A program made the translations under genes and the position numbers. Positions 9,501 through 17,849 of a DNA stretch of 64,000 nt are shown here, in pieces; position 1 is the first letter of the stretch, and the number at the start of each line of letters is the position of its first letter. This DNA is from Kaistia dalseonensis (lineage in GTDB: Bacteria; Pseudomonadota; Alphaproteobacteria; Rhizobiales; Kaistiaceae), in the NCBI RefSeq assembly GCF_030814715.1, contig NZ_JAUSVO010000004.1:310001-374000 (forward strand). The letters run 5' to 3'. The notes beneath the pieces are model-generated. The model had not been told where the DNA came from. It saw only the letters and a program-made list of their open reading frames with translations, and ran no database searches.

Positions 9501-12500
9501 CTGGGAGACACCTATCTCGGGCAATATACTTTTGCAGCCTTGGCCGATGACGAGACGTTCACCATCAGGCCGCCGGAAGGCCCGTTGCCTGAGGGTCATG
9601 TCGGCGTTCCCTACCAACTCCCATTGGTGGCCATGCCGGGCGGCTTCTCCGACATCACGCTATCCATATCTTCGGGAAGCATGCCGCCTGGTCTGGCCCT
9701 GGCCGGCGCCGCATCAAGGCGGTCGATCGCGGGAACACCCACCGCGCCGGGCTCATACAGCTTTGTCCTCAAATTCAGCAAGACCAGTGGCGATCTATAC
9801 CGGGCCTATACGGTCCTCGTCCGTTCGACCTCGGATGCGACTTTGTCAGACCTGAGTCTGAGCGCCGGCGCGCTTGAGCCAGCCTTCGCTTCGGGTACGA
9901 CGAGCTATAGCATCGACGTGCCGAACGCGACCGCGACCACGACGGTGACGCCCACGGCAACGGATGTTGGGGCCACGATCACGGTCAACGGCACGCCGGT
10001 CAGCTCAGGCAGCAGTTCCGGCGCGATCGACCTCGATGTAGGCGCCAATACGATCACGGTCGTGGCGACGGCCGAAGATGGCGTGACGATCGAGACCTAT
10101 ACGGTGACGGTGAACCGTGCGGCGCCGGCCTCGACGGATGCAACGCTGTCGAGCCTGAGCCTCAGTGCCGGCGCGCTGGAACCAGCCTTCGCTTCGTCCA
10201 CCACGAGCTACAGCATCGATGTGCCGAACGAGACCGCGACCACGACGGTGAGCCCGACGGCAACGGATGCTGGGGCCACGATCACGGTCAACGGCACGCC
10301 GGTCACCTCGGGCGGTAGTTCCGGCGCGATCGATCTTGATGTCGGTGCCAATACGATCACGGTCGCGGTCACGGCCGAGGACGGGGTGACCATCGAGACC
10401 TATACGGTGACGGTGAACCGTGCGGCGCCGGCCTCGACGGATGCGACGCTGTCGAGCCTGAGCCTCAGTGCCGGCGCGTTGGAGCCAGCCTTCGCTTCGT
10501 CGACGACGAGCTACAGCATCGACGTCCCGAACGCGACGTCGACCACGACGGTGAGCCCGACAGCGACGGATGCCGGTGCGACGATTGCAGTGAACGGAAC
10601 GCCCGTCACCTCCGGCAGCAGTTCGGGCGCCATCAGCCTCGATGTCGGCGCCAATACGATCACGGTCGTGGCGACGGCCGAGGATGGGGTGACGATTGAG
10701 ACCTACACGGTGACGGTGAACCGTGCGGCGCCGGCCTCGACGGATGCGACGTTGTCGAGCCTGAGTCTGAGTGCCGGCGCGCTGGAGCCAGCCTTCGCTT
10801 CGGGTACGACGAGCTACAGCGTCAATGTTCCGTATTTGGTGGCGACCATGCGCGTGACGCCCACGGCGACCGATGCCGGCGCCGTCATCACGGTCAACGG
10901 AACACCGGTCACCTCGGGCAGTAGCTCTGATGCGCTCGACCTCGCTGTGGGGGCCAATACGGTCGAGATTGTCGTTACGCCGGTCTCGGGACCGACATCG
11001 ACCTATACGGTCATCGTCACGCGCCTGGCGGCGCTCGTCATCGCGCCCGACTTGTCAACGGTATTCACCGGCCAAGTTGGAACACCGTATCAGACACAGT
11101 TCACAGTCAGCGGTGGCGTTGCGCCCTACACTTTCGCAATTTTCGGCTCGTCTCAATTGCCGGCAAGCATGTTCAGCCTGTCGGCGGATGGCGTCTTGTC
11201 GGGCACCCCGACGATTGCGACGACCTGGCCGTTCTCGGTCTTGGCCACCGACGCGCTGGGCAGCACGGTGGTGGGCTCCTATAGTTTTGCCGCGCTGGCG
11301 GACGGAGAAGCGTTCACCGTCACGCCGGCCGCGGGGCTTTTGCCCGACGGAAGTGTGGGCTCGGCCTACACCGTCCGGTTTACCACCCGTCCTGGCGTGA
11401 CTTCGGATGTCACCCCTTCGATATCGTCCGGAAGCCTCCCGCCCGGCCTGACATTCGGATTCGCTGGCACAAGGCTGTCGATAGCGGGAACACCAACCGC
11501 GCCCGGCCGCTATACATTCGTAGCCAAATTCGGCAGGGCGGACGGCGATATCTATCGGGAATATACGATCGCCATAGATCCGAACTCGGATGCCCGCCTG
11601 TCGGGCCTCAGTCTGAGCGCGGGCGCGCTGGAGCCGGCCTTCGCCCCATCCACCACGCGCTACAGCATGGACGTGCCGAACGAGACGGCGACCACAACGG
11701 TGACGCCGGTGGCGGCTAATGCCGGCGCAACGATCGCGGTCAATGGCGCGCCGGTCGCCTCGGGCGGCAGTTCCGGCGGGATACCTCTCGACGTCGGCGC
11801 CAATACGATCACGGTCGAGGTCGCGGCGTCGGACGGCGCGACGAGCGAAACCTATACGGTGGCAATCAACCGCGCCGCACCCGCCTCAACGGATGCGACT
11901 TTGTCGGACTTGAGTCTGAGCGCCGGCGCTTTGGAGCCAGCCTTTGCCTCGTCCACGACGAGCTACAGCATCGACGTGCCGAACGCGACGTCGACGACAA
12001 CGGTAAGTCCGACGGCAACGGATGCTGGGGCCACGATCACGGTCAACAGCACGCCGGTTACCTCTGGAGGTAGTTCCGGCGCGATCGACCTCGATGTCGG
12101 CGCCAACACGATCACGGTCGTGGCGACGGCCGAGGATGGGGTGACCAGCGAGACGTATACGGTGACGGTGAACCGCGCCGCTCCGGCCTCGACGGATGCA
12201 ACGCTGTCGAGCCTGAGCCTCAGTGCCGGCGCGCTGGAGCCAGCCTTCGCTTCGGGTACGACGAGCTACAGCATCGACGTGCCGAACGCGACGTCGACGA
12301 CAACGGTAAGTCCGACGGCAACGGATGCTGGGGCCACGATCACGGTCAACGGCACGCCGGTTACCTCTGGAGGTAGTTCCGGCGCGATCGACCTCGATGT
12401 CGGCGCCAACACGATCACGGTCGTGGCGACGGCCGAGGACGGGGTGACCATCGAGACCTATACGGTGACGGTGAACCGTGCGGCGCCGGCCTCGACGGAT

Positions 12501-14984
12501 GCAACGCTGTCGAGCCTGAGTCTGAGTGCCGGCACGCTGGAGCCAGCCTTCGCTTCGTCCACCACGAGCTACAGCATCGACGTCCCGAACGCGACGTCGA
12601 CCACGACGGTGAGCCCGACGGCGGCGGATGAAGGCGCCACGATCACGGTCAACGGAACACCTGTCACCTCCGGCAGCAGTTCGGGCGCCATCAGCCTCGA
12701 CGTCGGCGCCAACACGGTCACGGTCGCCGTGACGGCCGAGGATGGGGTGACCAGCGAGACCTATACGGTGACGGTGAACCGCGCCGCTCCGGCCTCGACG
12801 GATGCGTCGCTGTCGAGCCTGAACCTCAGTGCTGGCGATCTTACCCCAGCCTTCTCCGCGTCCACGACGAGCTACAGCGTTGACGTTCCGAACGCGACGT
12901 CGGCGACAACGGTAAGTCCGACGGCAACGGATGCTGGGGCCACGATCACGGTCAACGGCACGCCGGTCACCTCTGGAGGCAGTTCCGGCGCGATCGACCT
13001 CGATGTCGGCGCCAACACGATCACGGTCGTGGCGACGGCCGAGGACGGCGTGACGATCGAGACCTATACGGTGACGGTGAACCGTGCGGCGCCGGCCTCG
13101 ACGGATGCAGCGCTGTCGAGCCTGAGCCTCAGTGCCGGCACGCTGGAGCCAGCCTTTACTTCGTCGACGACGAGCTACAGCATCGACGTCCCGAACGCGA
13201 CGTCGACCACGACGGTGAGCCCGACCGCGGCGGATGCCGGGACCACGATCACGGTCAACGGCACGCCGGTCCGCTCCGGCAGCAGTTCCGGCGCCATCAG
13301 CCTCGATGTCGGCGCCAACACGATCACGGTCGTGGCGACGGCCGAGGATGGGGTGACCAGCGAGACCTATACGGTCGTCGTGACGCGCCAGACGGCCTCG
13401 ACGCTCGTGATGACACCAGCCAGCGGGTCCCGGCTGCCGCAAGCCATGGCCGGCGAAGACTATTCCTTCGCGATCACCGCGACCGGCGGGGTCGGGGCTG
13501 TCCTGTTCCAGACCGTGGGCGGCGCGTTGCCGGACGGCATGATCCTCAACGTATCGACCGGCGCACTGTCCGGTCCGCTCGGCGACAACACCGAAGGGGA
13601 CTACAGCTTTACGATCCAAGCCAGCGACAGGAATGGCAATACGGCGACGGCGAGCTACCAACTGACAGTCGGGGATCGGGTCGTCACGGTTTCGGACTAT
13701 GAAATCACCGTGCCGGAAGGCGAAGCGCCGCCGAACTTGGATTTGACCCGTGGCGCAACTGGGGGGCCATTCCTCGATGCGCGGATCGTCTCGGTGCAGC
13801 CGCGCAATGCCGGCGAAGCCAAGATCGTCGATACGCAATATGCGCAGGCCAGCGGGTCCACGCCGCTGCAGTTCTATCTCAAGTTCATCCCCAATCCGGC
13901 CTATTCTGGCCAGGCCAGGGTGACGTTCCAACTCACCAGTTCGCTGGGCACCTCCAATGTCGGGAGTGTCACCTATAATCTAAGCTATGACCGCGTCGTG
14001 GTCGCGGCCGCGATCGACACTCTGGTGCGCGGCTTCGTGCAGACGCGACAGAACCTGATCGCCTCGACGATCAAGGTGCCAGGACTGGTCGAGCGTCGCC
14101 GCATGGCGACGGCGACAAGCGCCACGTCGTCGGACCTGTCGCCGTCCTATGATGGCCTCAGCTTCAACTTTTCCACCAGCCTGAGCCAGATCACGGCAGC
14201 CACCAGCGCAGGCGATCGCCCGGCCGGCGCGGCGGCCTATTCGGCGCCCTTCAACATGTGGATCGACGGAACGTTCGCGGTCCATAATCGGGAGGAGAAC
14301 GGCAACCAATGGGGCAGCTTCGGCATGGTGTCGGCCGGGGCGGACTATCTGGTCAGCGAGAAGGCTCTCGTGGGCCTATCCTTCCACTTCGACCGGATGA
14401 CCGATCCGACCAATGGGGATGACCAGATCACGGGCAATGGCTGGCTCGCGGGGCCCTATGCTTCTTTCGAAGTCGGCAGTGGCGTCTATTGGAATGCGAG
14501 CCTGCTCTATGGCGGCTCTTCGAATTCGATCGAAACCGATTTCTGGGATGGATCGTTCGACTCGCGGCGCTGGCTGCTGGACAGTTCGATCGATGGTGAG
14601 TGGCAACTCGACGACGTCACCACCGTCACGCCGAAACTGCGGGCCGTCTATCTCAATGAGGACGTCCCTGACTATGATGTGCAGAACGGCATTGGCAACC
14701 TGTTGGCTGTTCAGGGCTTCGCGACCGAACAGTTGCGGGTCAGCCTCGGCGCGGAAATCACGCGGCAGTTCGCGCTCGGGGATGGCTCCCTTCTCGCGCC
14801 GAAACTGGGTCTCACGGGCGGCTTCGCGGGGCTCGATGGTTCGGGCGCCTTCGGCCAGATCTCTGCGGGGCTGAGCCTCAACACGCCGACCGCCTGGACG
14901 GTCGATGGCGGGTTCCTCTTCAACATCGAAGGTGACGGCCAGATGGCGGTCGGTGCAAAAGCCGGCGTGGGGGTGAAGTTCTGA
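6555..14984 (+). CDS. Giant secreted repeat protein, cadherin-like/Ig-like modules with C-terminal autotransporter barrel
   Basis: 2809-residue predicted surface protein. Residues 1-42 form a long signal peptide (hydrophobic stretch LGLMAFIAAFCFLATSA, Ala-rich cleavage region). There follow 15 cadherin-like beta-sandwich modules of about 90-101 residues (hallmarks LSSLSLSAGALEPAF, TTSYSIDVP, GANTITV, ETYTVTVNR) and four ~190-residue blocks of paired putative-Ig domains (SGGLAPYTF, GSLPPGLT, GTPTAPGRYTFVVKF). A last Ig-like domain lies near 2280-2375. The final ~250 residues look like an autotransporter/outer-membrane barrel and end in Phe (GVGVKF). Tandem modules are nearly identical at DNA level. 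Likely an adhesin or surface filament; ligand unknown. The preceding two-component pair may control it. Confidence 0.9.
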   Translation: MMTAIANRANSFRAFHCVRLGLMAFIAAFCFLATSANPAAAASVATLSSLSLSVGTLDPVFSPGVTSYSVNVPNLTTTMTVTPTATDSGATIKVNGVSVASGGSSKPLDLSVGVNTIEIVVTPTSGLQSTYTIAVTRLKPFLIAPAAATTFYAPLGAPYQTQITASGGLAPYRFELRSGSDNFASLFSVSTDGILSGTATISTTWTISVLATDALGSTSIGSYNMVSLKDGEAFAVSPAEGLLSQGSVGSAYSVRFSVNPGSASDLTPSIASGSLPPGLTISLIGTRLAISGTPTAPGRYTFVVKFSKVDSAIYREYTIAVDPTSDARLSGLNLSAGSLTPTFASGTTSYSVDVPNETTTTTVSPTAVDAGAAIKVNGTPVASGATSGAIPLDVGANAITVAVAASDGVTSETYTVTVNRAAPASTDAALSNLGLSVGSLDPVFASETTRYSVNVPYKTTTMMVTPTATDAGATIKVNGTSVTSGVSSGALALSVGVNTIEIVVTPTSGPPSTYTIAVTRLEDLDLTPAVSTVFTTKVDTPFQTQFTASGGLGPYTYERVSSSLLPASMFSVSADGVLSGTASIAAYWPFSVRATDALGSTVVHSYTLASLKDGEAFGVNVPEGLLSQGSVGAPYGVRFGVSTGVVSSVTPSISSGSLPPGLTITRVGERMAIDGTPTEPGRYTFVVKFSRTDSEIFRQYTILVDPASDASLSDLSLSAGALEPAFVSSTTGYSVDVPNETAATTVTPTARDDGATITVNGSPVTSGGSSGAISLDLGANTITVAVTAEDGVTSETYTVTVNRAAPASTDATLSNLGLSVGSLSPAFASGTTSYSVMVPYLSATMTVTPTATDAGATITVNGTSVTSGGSSGATSLKVGANTISIVVTPRSGPQTTYTVVVTRLALMGMTSSGSSTSNFTGKVGVPVEIQFSGYGGLAPYTYEFVSSTQLPENTLSLSADGVLSGPIPISTYWTFSIRLTDALGDTYLGQYTFAALADDETFTIRPPEGPLPEGHVGVPYQLPLVAMPGGFSDITLSISSGSMPPGLALAGAASRRSIAGTPTAPGSYSFVLKFSKTSGDLYRAYTVLVRSTSDATLSDLSLSAGALEPAFASGTTSYSIDVPNATATTTVTPTATDVGATITVNGTPVSSGSSSGAIDLDVGANTITVVATAEDGVTIETYTVTVNRAAPASTDATLSSLSLSAGALEPAFASSTTSYSIDVPNETATTTVSPTATDAGATITVNGTPVTSGGSSGAIDLDVGANTITVAVTAEDGVTIETYTVTVNRAAPASTDATLSSLSLSAGALEPAFASSTTSYSIDVPNATSTTTVSPTATDAGATIAVNGTPVTSGSSSGAISLDVGANTITVVATAEDGVTIETYTVTVNRAAPASTDATLSSLSLSAGALEPAFASGTTSYSVNVPYLVATMRVTPTATDAGAVITVNGTPVTSGSSSDALDLAVGANTVEIVVTPVSGPTSTYTVIVTRLAALVIAPDLSTVFTGQVGTPYQTQFTVSGGVAPYTFAIFGSSQLPASMFSLSADGVLSGTPTIATTWPFSVLATDALGSTVVGSYSFAALADGEAFTVTPAAGLLPDGSVGSAYTVRFTTRPGVTSDVTPSISSGSLPPGLTFGFAGTRLSIAGTPTAPGRYTFVAKFGRADGDIYREYTIAIDPNSDARLSGLSLSAGALEPAFAPSTTRYSMDVPNETATTTVTPVAANAGATIAVNGAPVASGGSSGGIPLDVGANTITVEVAASDGATSETYTVAINRAAPASTDATLSDLSLSAGALEPAFASSTTSYSIDVPNATSTTTVSPTATDAGATITVNSTPVTSGGSSGAIDLDVGANTITVVATAEDGVTSETYTVTVNRAAPASTDATLSSLSLSAGALEPAFASGTTSYSIDVPNATSTTTVSPTATDAGATITVNGTPVTSGGSSGAIDLDVGANTITVVATAEDGVTIETYTVTVNRAAPASTDATLSSLSLSAGTLEPAFASSTTSYSIDVPNATSTTTVSPTAADEGATITVNGTPVTSGSSSGAISLDVGANTVTVAVTAEDGVTSETYTVTVNRAAPASTDASLSSLNLSAGDLTPAFSASTTSYSVDVPNATSATTVSPTATDAGATITVNGTPVTSGGSSGAIDLDVGANTITVVATAEDGVTIETYTVTVNRAAPASTDAALSSLSLSAGTLEPAFTSSTTSYSIDVPNATSTTTVSPTAADAGTTITVNGTPVRSGSSSGAISLDVGANTITVVATAEDGVTSETYTVVVTRQTASTLVMTPASGSRLPQAMAGEDYSFAITATGGVGAVLFQTVGGALPDGMILNVSTGALSGPLGDNTEGDYSFTIQASDRNGNTATASYQLTVGDRVVTVSDYEITVPEGEAPPNLDLTRGATGGPFLDARIVSVQPRNAGEAKIVDTQYAQASGSTPLQFYLKFIPNPAYSGQARVTFQLTSSLGTSNVGSVTYNLSYDRVVVAAAIDTLVRGFVQTRQNLIASTIKVPGLVERRRMATATSATSSDLSPSYDGLSFNFSTSLSQITAATSAGDRPAGAAAYSAPFNMWIDGTFAVHNREENGNQWGSFGMVSAGADYLVSEKALVGLSFHFDRMTDPTNGDDQITGNGWLAGPYASFEVGSGVYWNASLLYGGSSNSIETDFWDGSFDSRRWLLDSSIDGEWQLDDVTTVTPKLRAVYLNEDVPDYDVQNGIGNLLAVQGFATEQLRVSLGAEITRQFALGDGSLLAPKLGLTGGFAGLDGSGAFGQISAGLSLNTPTAWTVDGGFLFNIEGDGQMAVGAKAGVGVKF
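9831..11026 (+). repeat. Four tandem ~303-bp cadherin-like module repeats (modules 6-9)
   Basis: Coding repeats inside the giant gene. Each unit begins with a Ser-(Thr)-Asp-Ala-(Thr/Ser)-Leu-Ser motif and runs 101 codons. Long identical DNA stretches recur about 303 bp apart (for example around 10137 and 10440), pointing to recent duplication or gene conversion. Confidence 0.85.
11586..13390 (+). repeat. Six tandem ~303-bp cadherin-like module repeats (modules 10-15)
   Basis: Second uninterrupted coding array in the giant gene, after the fourth Ig-like block. Units differ in a few codons, such as GGSSGAIDLD versus SSSSGAISLD-type loops and EDGVTIET versus EDGVTSET, and variants alternate between units, as expected from unequal exchange. 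Confidence 0.85.
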
Positions 14985-15236
14985 CGTGTGGCCAAACGAC
15001 GTCTGGCCCGGAGCCGCGTGGTCCAGGGGAAGCGCGGCCCGGAATGGTGTTTCTTGCCGTGGATGCCGCATTGCGGCTGAAAACGCCATACCACGCGCTT
15101 CGTGCATCGGGTCGAAGCCCGTTCCACGGGCTCACCAGACGCGATGTTTTCGAACACCAAACATCCCGCAAGGCACGAGTTCATGGCTCGGAAGACCGAG
15201 GCCAGGGATACGGTGCCAAATATCGGAAGGTATAAT

Positions 15237-15312
15237 TGGTGGAGCCGAGGGGAATCGAACCCCTGACCTCTGCAGTGCGATTGCAGCGCTCTCCCATCTG
15301 AGCTACGGCCCC
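15237..15312 (-). tRNA. tRNA-Ala (anticodon CGC)
   Basis: Read on the minus strand, the 76-nt sequence folds as a cloverleaf. Acceptor GGGGCCG pairs with CGGCTCC (one G-T pair), and the discriminator A and CCA are encoded. The D arm begins TAGCTCAG; anticodon stem CTGCA/TGCAG encloses loop ATCGCAC with anticodon CGC, which reads Ala codon GCG. The T arm has GGTTCGATTCC. It stands alone between the giant surface gene and yggT. Confidence 0.96.
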
Positions 15313-15469
15313 GTCGCTGAGCGACGGGCGCCATTTAGGGTGTGGCGCCCATCGCTGTCAAGCTTCTGCTCCTGCCTCATTTCGCATGCGGCGAGCGGGT
15401 TGCAGGGCGGTCGGTGCGCGGCTACATGAAGGGACGTCCGCTTCCTCCGCGATTGCTACCGGGAACCCA

Positions 15470-15760
15470 ATGCGCGCCATTCTCGACGTCGTCATGATCG
15501 CCCTCAACCTCTATTGGTGGATCGTGATCGCCAGTGCGATCTTCAGCTGGCTCTATGCCTTCGGGGTGGTCAATCCTCGCAATCAGGTCGTCTCGTCGAT
15601 CGGCAATTTCCTCTACCAGGCGACAGAGCCGGTATTGCGGCCGATTCGCCGTGTGGTGCCGACGCTAGGTGCCATCGACATCTCGCCGGTCATCCTGCTG
15701 CTCGGCGTCATCCTGATCCAGCAGGTCATCATCCGCTACATCTACCCCTACGTCTTTTGA
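15470..15760 (+). CDS. yggT: YggT-family membrane protein
   Basis: Small inner-membrane protein (96 residues) of the YggT family, linked elsewhere to membrane organisation and osmotic tolerance. It has a hydrophobic hairpin near 5-28 (VVMIALNLYWWIVIASAIFS), the conserved NPRNQVV and TEPVLRPIRRVVP loop, and a second hydrophobic stretch (SPVILLLGVILIQQVI). The ATG at 15470 was chosen because the family starts with MRAILD-like sequences; upstream codons do not match. The stop overlaps the DUF167 start, a pairing common in proteobacteria. Confidence 0.9.
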   Translation: MRAILDVVMIALNLYWWIVIASAIFSWLYAFGVVNPRNQVVSSIGNFLYQATEPVLRPIRRVVPTLGAIDISPVILLLGVILIQQVIIRYIYPYVF

Positions 15761-16077
15761 GCGACCGATTCTTCCGCTGCGTGGCGGATGGCGCGCTGCT
15801 CGACGTGCGGCTGACCCCCAGAGGCGGGCGCGACCAGATCGATGGCGTGGGCACCCTGTCAGACGGCCGCCGCGTGGCGCTGGCGCGCGTGCGCGCCGTT
15901 CCGGAGAAGGGGGCGGCCAATGCGGCGCTCGAACTACTGGTCGCCAAGTCGCTCGATTGGCCGCGTTCCGCGGTGAGCGTCGTCGCGGGCCACACGGCGC
16001 GGCTGAAGACCGTCCGCCTCGTCGGGGATGCCGTGGAACTCGCTCGTAGGCTGGAGGCGCTCGCCCTGAAGGGCTGA
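15757..16077 (+). CDS. DUF167/YggU-family protein
   Basis: 106-residue DUF167 protein. The family core is visible: DVRLTPRGGRDQIDG, RVRAVPEKGAANAALELLVAKSL and VVAGHTARLKTVRL. The TTG at 15757 overlaps the yggT stop and gives the family-typical length; a GTG at 15781 is an alternative that would remove eight residues. Molecular function is unknown. Its tight link to yggT is conserved widely. Confidence 0.88.
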   Translation: MSDRFFRCVADGALLDVRLTPRGGRDQIDGVGTLSDGRRVALARVRAVPEKGAANAALELLVAKSLDWPRSAVSVVAGHTARLKTVRLVGDAVELARRLEALALKG

Positions 16078-16081
16078 GCGC

Positions 16082-16549
16082 TCAGTGCGTATAGAGCCCG
16101 CGCAGCGAGCCTTCGCTCCAATGGATATCGGCGATGCGCCAGCCCTTGGCCGTTCGCACCATATCAATGTCGATCGCCTTTGCCTCGCCCATATTGTCGA
16201 AGGTGACATGGCCGGACGCGCTGTCCGGTCCGCTGGCATCGGTGGTGGCCTTGAGATTGGCGAGGTCCCAATCCTGGGCGTCGACGAAGGGATCGCCGTT
16301 GAGCTCCGGCAGATCGTCGACTTCGGCCGCCTGCGCGGCGTCGTCATTGATGAGTTTGGCCAGCGTCGGCTCGAAATAGCGTTCCACCGTCGCTGGGTTG
16401 TCGAGCGGCACGCCCATGCCGCCCTCGCCGGTATAATGGCTGTAGATTTCGGCCAGGAAAGCCCCGGCGGTCTCTGCCGCCAGGGCCGGTGCCGTTGCCA
16501 GTGGCGCGGCTGCAAGGAGGGTCAGGACGCTGCGCCGCGTGGGGTCCAC
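16082..16549 (-). CDS. Secreted DUF3828-like hypothetical protein
   Basis: 155 residues from a GTG at 16549. An Arg-Arg/hydrophobic signal (PTRRSVLTLLAAAPLATAPA, cleavage near ALAAE) precedes a small alpha/beta domain with YFEPTLAKLINDD, DWDLANLK and TAKGWRIADIHW. This resembles DUF3828/lumazine-binding-like secreted proteins. It starts 5 bases after the pyrophosphatase stop and is probably in its operon. Longer starts would run into the pyrophosphatase gene. Role unknown. Confidence 0.72.
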   Translation of the reverse strand: MDPTRRSVLTLLAAAPLATAPALAAETAGAFLAEIYSHYTGEGGMGVPLDNPATVERYFEPTLAKLINDDAAQAAEVDDLPELNGDPFVDAQDWDLANLKATTDASGPDSASGHVTFDNMGEAKAIDIDMVRTAKGWRIADIHWSEGSLRGLYTH

Positions 16550-16554
16550 GGACG

Positions 16555-17085
16555 TCAGGCCTTCTTGGCGCGCTCGATCGCGTCGACGATCAGCGATTCG
16601 GCCTCGGCGAGATCGCCCCAGCCTGTGATCTCGACCCACTTGTTCTTCTCGAGATCCTTGTAGTGGCGGAAGAAGTGCTCGATCTGCTGCAGCGTGATCT
16701 CGGGCAGGTCCTTGTAGCTCAGGACCTTCTCGTAACGCCGCGTCAGCTTGTTCGACGGCACGGCCAGGATCTTCTCGTCTTCGCCGCCCTCGTCGCGCAT
16801 CTTCAGCACGCCGACCGGGCGGCAGTTCATGATCGCGCCGGGGACGATCGCACGCTGGTTGGCGACGAGCACGTCTATCGGGTCACCGTCACCGCAGAGC
16901 GTGTGCGGGACGAAGCCGTAATTGCCGGGATAGCGCATCGGCGTATAGAGGAAGCGATCGACGTAGAGCGCGCCGGCTTCCTTGTCCATCTCGTACTTGA
17001 TCGGTTCTCCGCCGACGGGAACCTCGATGATGACGTTGATATCCTGCGGGGGATTCTTGCCGATCGGAACAGCATCGATGCGCAT
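16555..17085 (-). CDS. ppa: Inorganic pyrophosphatase
   Basis: Family I soluble pyrophosphatase, 176 residues, hydrolysing PPi to phosphate in the cytosol and pulling biosynthetic reactions forward. Matches are full length: [36 protein letters not shown] and the Mg-binding DGDPIDVLV (66-74). Further conserved acidic and lysine residues lie in the C-terminal half ([13 protein letters not shown]). Length equals the usual bacterial size. Confidence 0.97.
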   Translation of the reverse strand: MRIDAVPIGKNPPQDINVIIEVPVGGEPIKYEMDKEAGALYVDRFLYTPMRYPGNYGFVPHTLCGDGDPIDVLVANQRAIVPGAIMNCRPVGVLKMRDEGGEDEKILAVPSNKLTRRYEKVLSYKDLPEITLQQIEHFFRHYKDLEKNKWVEITGWGDLAEAESLIVDAIERAKKA

Positions 17086-17199
17086 GAAAGATTTCCTTGG
17101 GTGAGAACGAGGCTGTCTTAAGCGGGGCGCCCGTCATCGGCAAGGATGAATTGTTGCAGCGCGTCGAAGGCCGTGCGGCCGTCGCTTCCGAGCGCGGCC

Positions 17200-17712
17200 T
17201 CAGCCGCGCGCAAAGGCGAAGGCGACCTTGGCCAGGGTGGCGTTGCCGAAGCGTTCGCTGCCGCGCGCCACCTTGCGTCCACCGGCGTTCTTGTAGAAGC
17301 GGCAGGCGCCTTCATTGTCGGCGAGGGCCCAGACGACGGCGGAATCGAAGCCATGGCGCAGAAGTTCCCGCCGCGCCGCCAGGAAGAGGCGCGAGCCGAG
17401 GCCGACGCCCTGATATTCGGGCCTCAGATAGATTTCATAGACTTCGCCGCGCTGGATCAGATTGCGCGCCCGGTTCGGACCGAAGGTGGCATAGCCGACC
17501 ACGGCGCCGCCGACATCGATCACCAGAATGCCGGTTCCGCGCCGAATGGCGCGATGCCACCAGTTCGGACCGCGCCGCACGATCATGCGGGTCAGTTCGC
17601 GTGCGGGGATCAGGCCGTTATAGGCCTGACGCCAAGCACTATCATGGACTGCGGCTATCGCTTCCGCGTCACTCGCTTCAGCCCGGCGGACACCGATCGA
17701 CAGAGTGCTCAT
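17200..17712 (-). CDS. GNAT-family N-acetyltransferase
   Basis: 170-residue GNAT acetyltransferase using acetyl-CoA; substrate unknown. The fold is clear: N-terminal IGVRRAEASDAEAIAAVH, the acetyl-CoA loop in LRPEYQGVGLGSRLFLAARREL (Q/R-x-x-G-x-G/A form), and C-terminal ALADNEGACRFYKNAGGRKV. ATG 17712 is preferred over a TTG nine bases upstream; neither has a strong ribosome site. It lies downstream of typA on the same strand with a ~140-base gap. Confidence 0.88.
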   Translation of the reverse strand: MSTLSIGVRRAEASDAEAIAAVHDSAWRQAYNGLIPARELTRMIVRRGPNWWHRAIRRGTGILVIDVGGAVVGYATFGPNRARNLIQRGEVYEIYLRPEYQGVGLGSRLFLAARRELLRHGFDSAVVWALADNEGACRFYKNAGGRKVARGSERFGNATLAKVAFAFARG

Positions 17713-17849
17713 GTCGATCAAGATAGGACCGCTTTTCGCTTCGCGGAAGAGGGTTTGTCGCAGTTTGGAAACGCTCTTTGGAACGAAGTGGCCGGGACGT
17801 CACAGCAGCGCTTTCACGCCAGCGCGACATCCCGGGCCATTTCGCTCGA

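Noticed and set aside
9831-13390. Periodic repeats considered as a CRISPR array or minisatellite
   Set aside because: The 303-bp period keeps one reading frame and encodes a beta-sandwich module; there are no short repeats with unique spacers and no cas genes.
11886-13931. 681-codon minus-strand frame with periodic RRGRRRVRDVDAVAR-like repeats
   Set aside because: It mirrors the tandem cadherin-like modules on the plus strand; the periodicity is inherited from those repeats.
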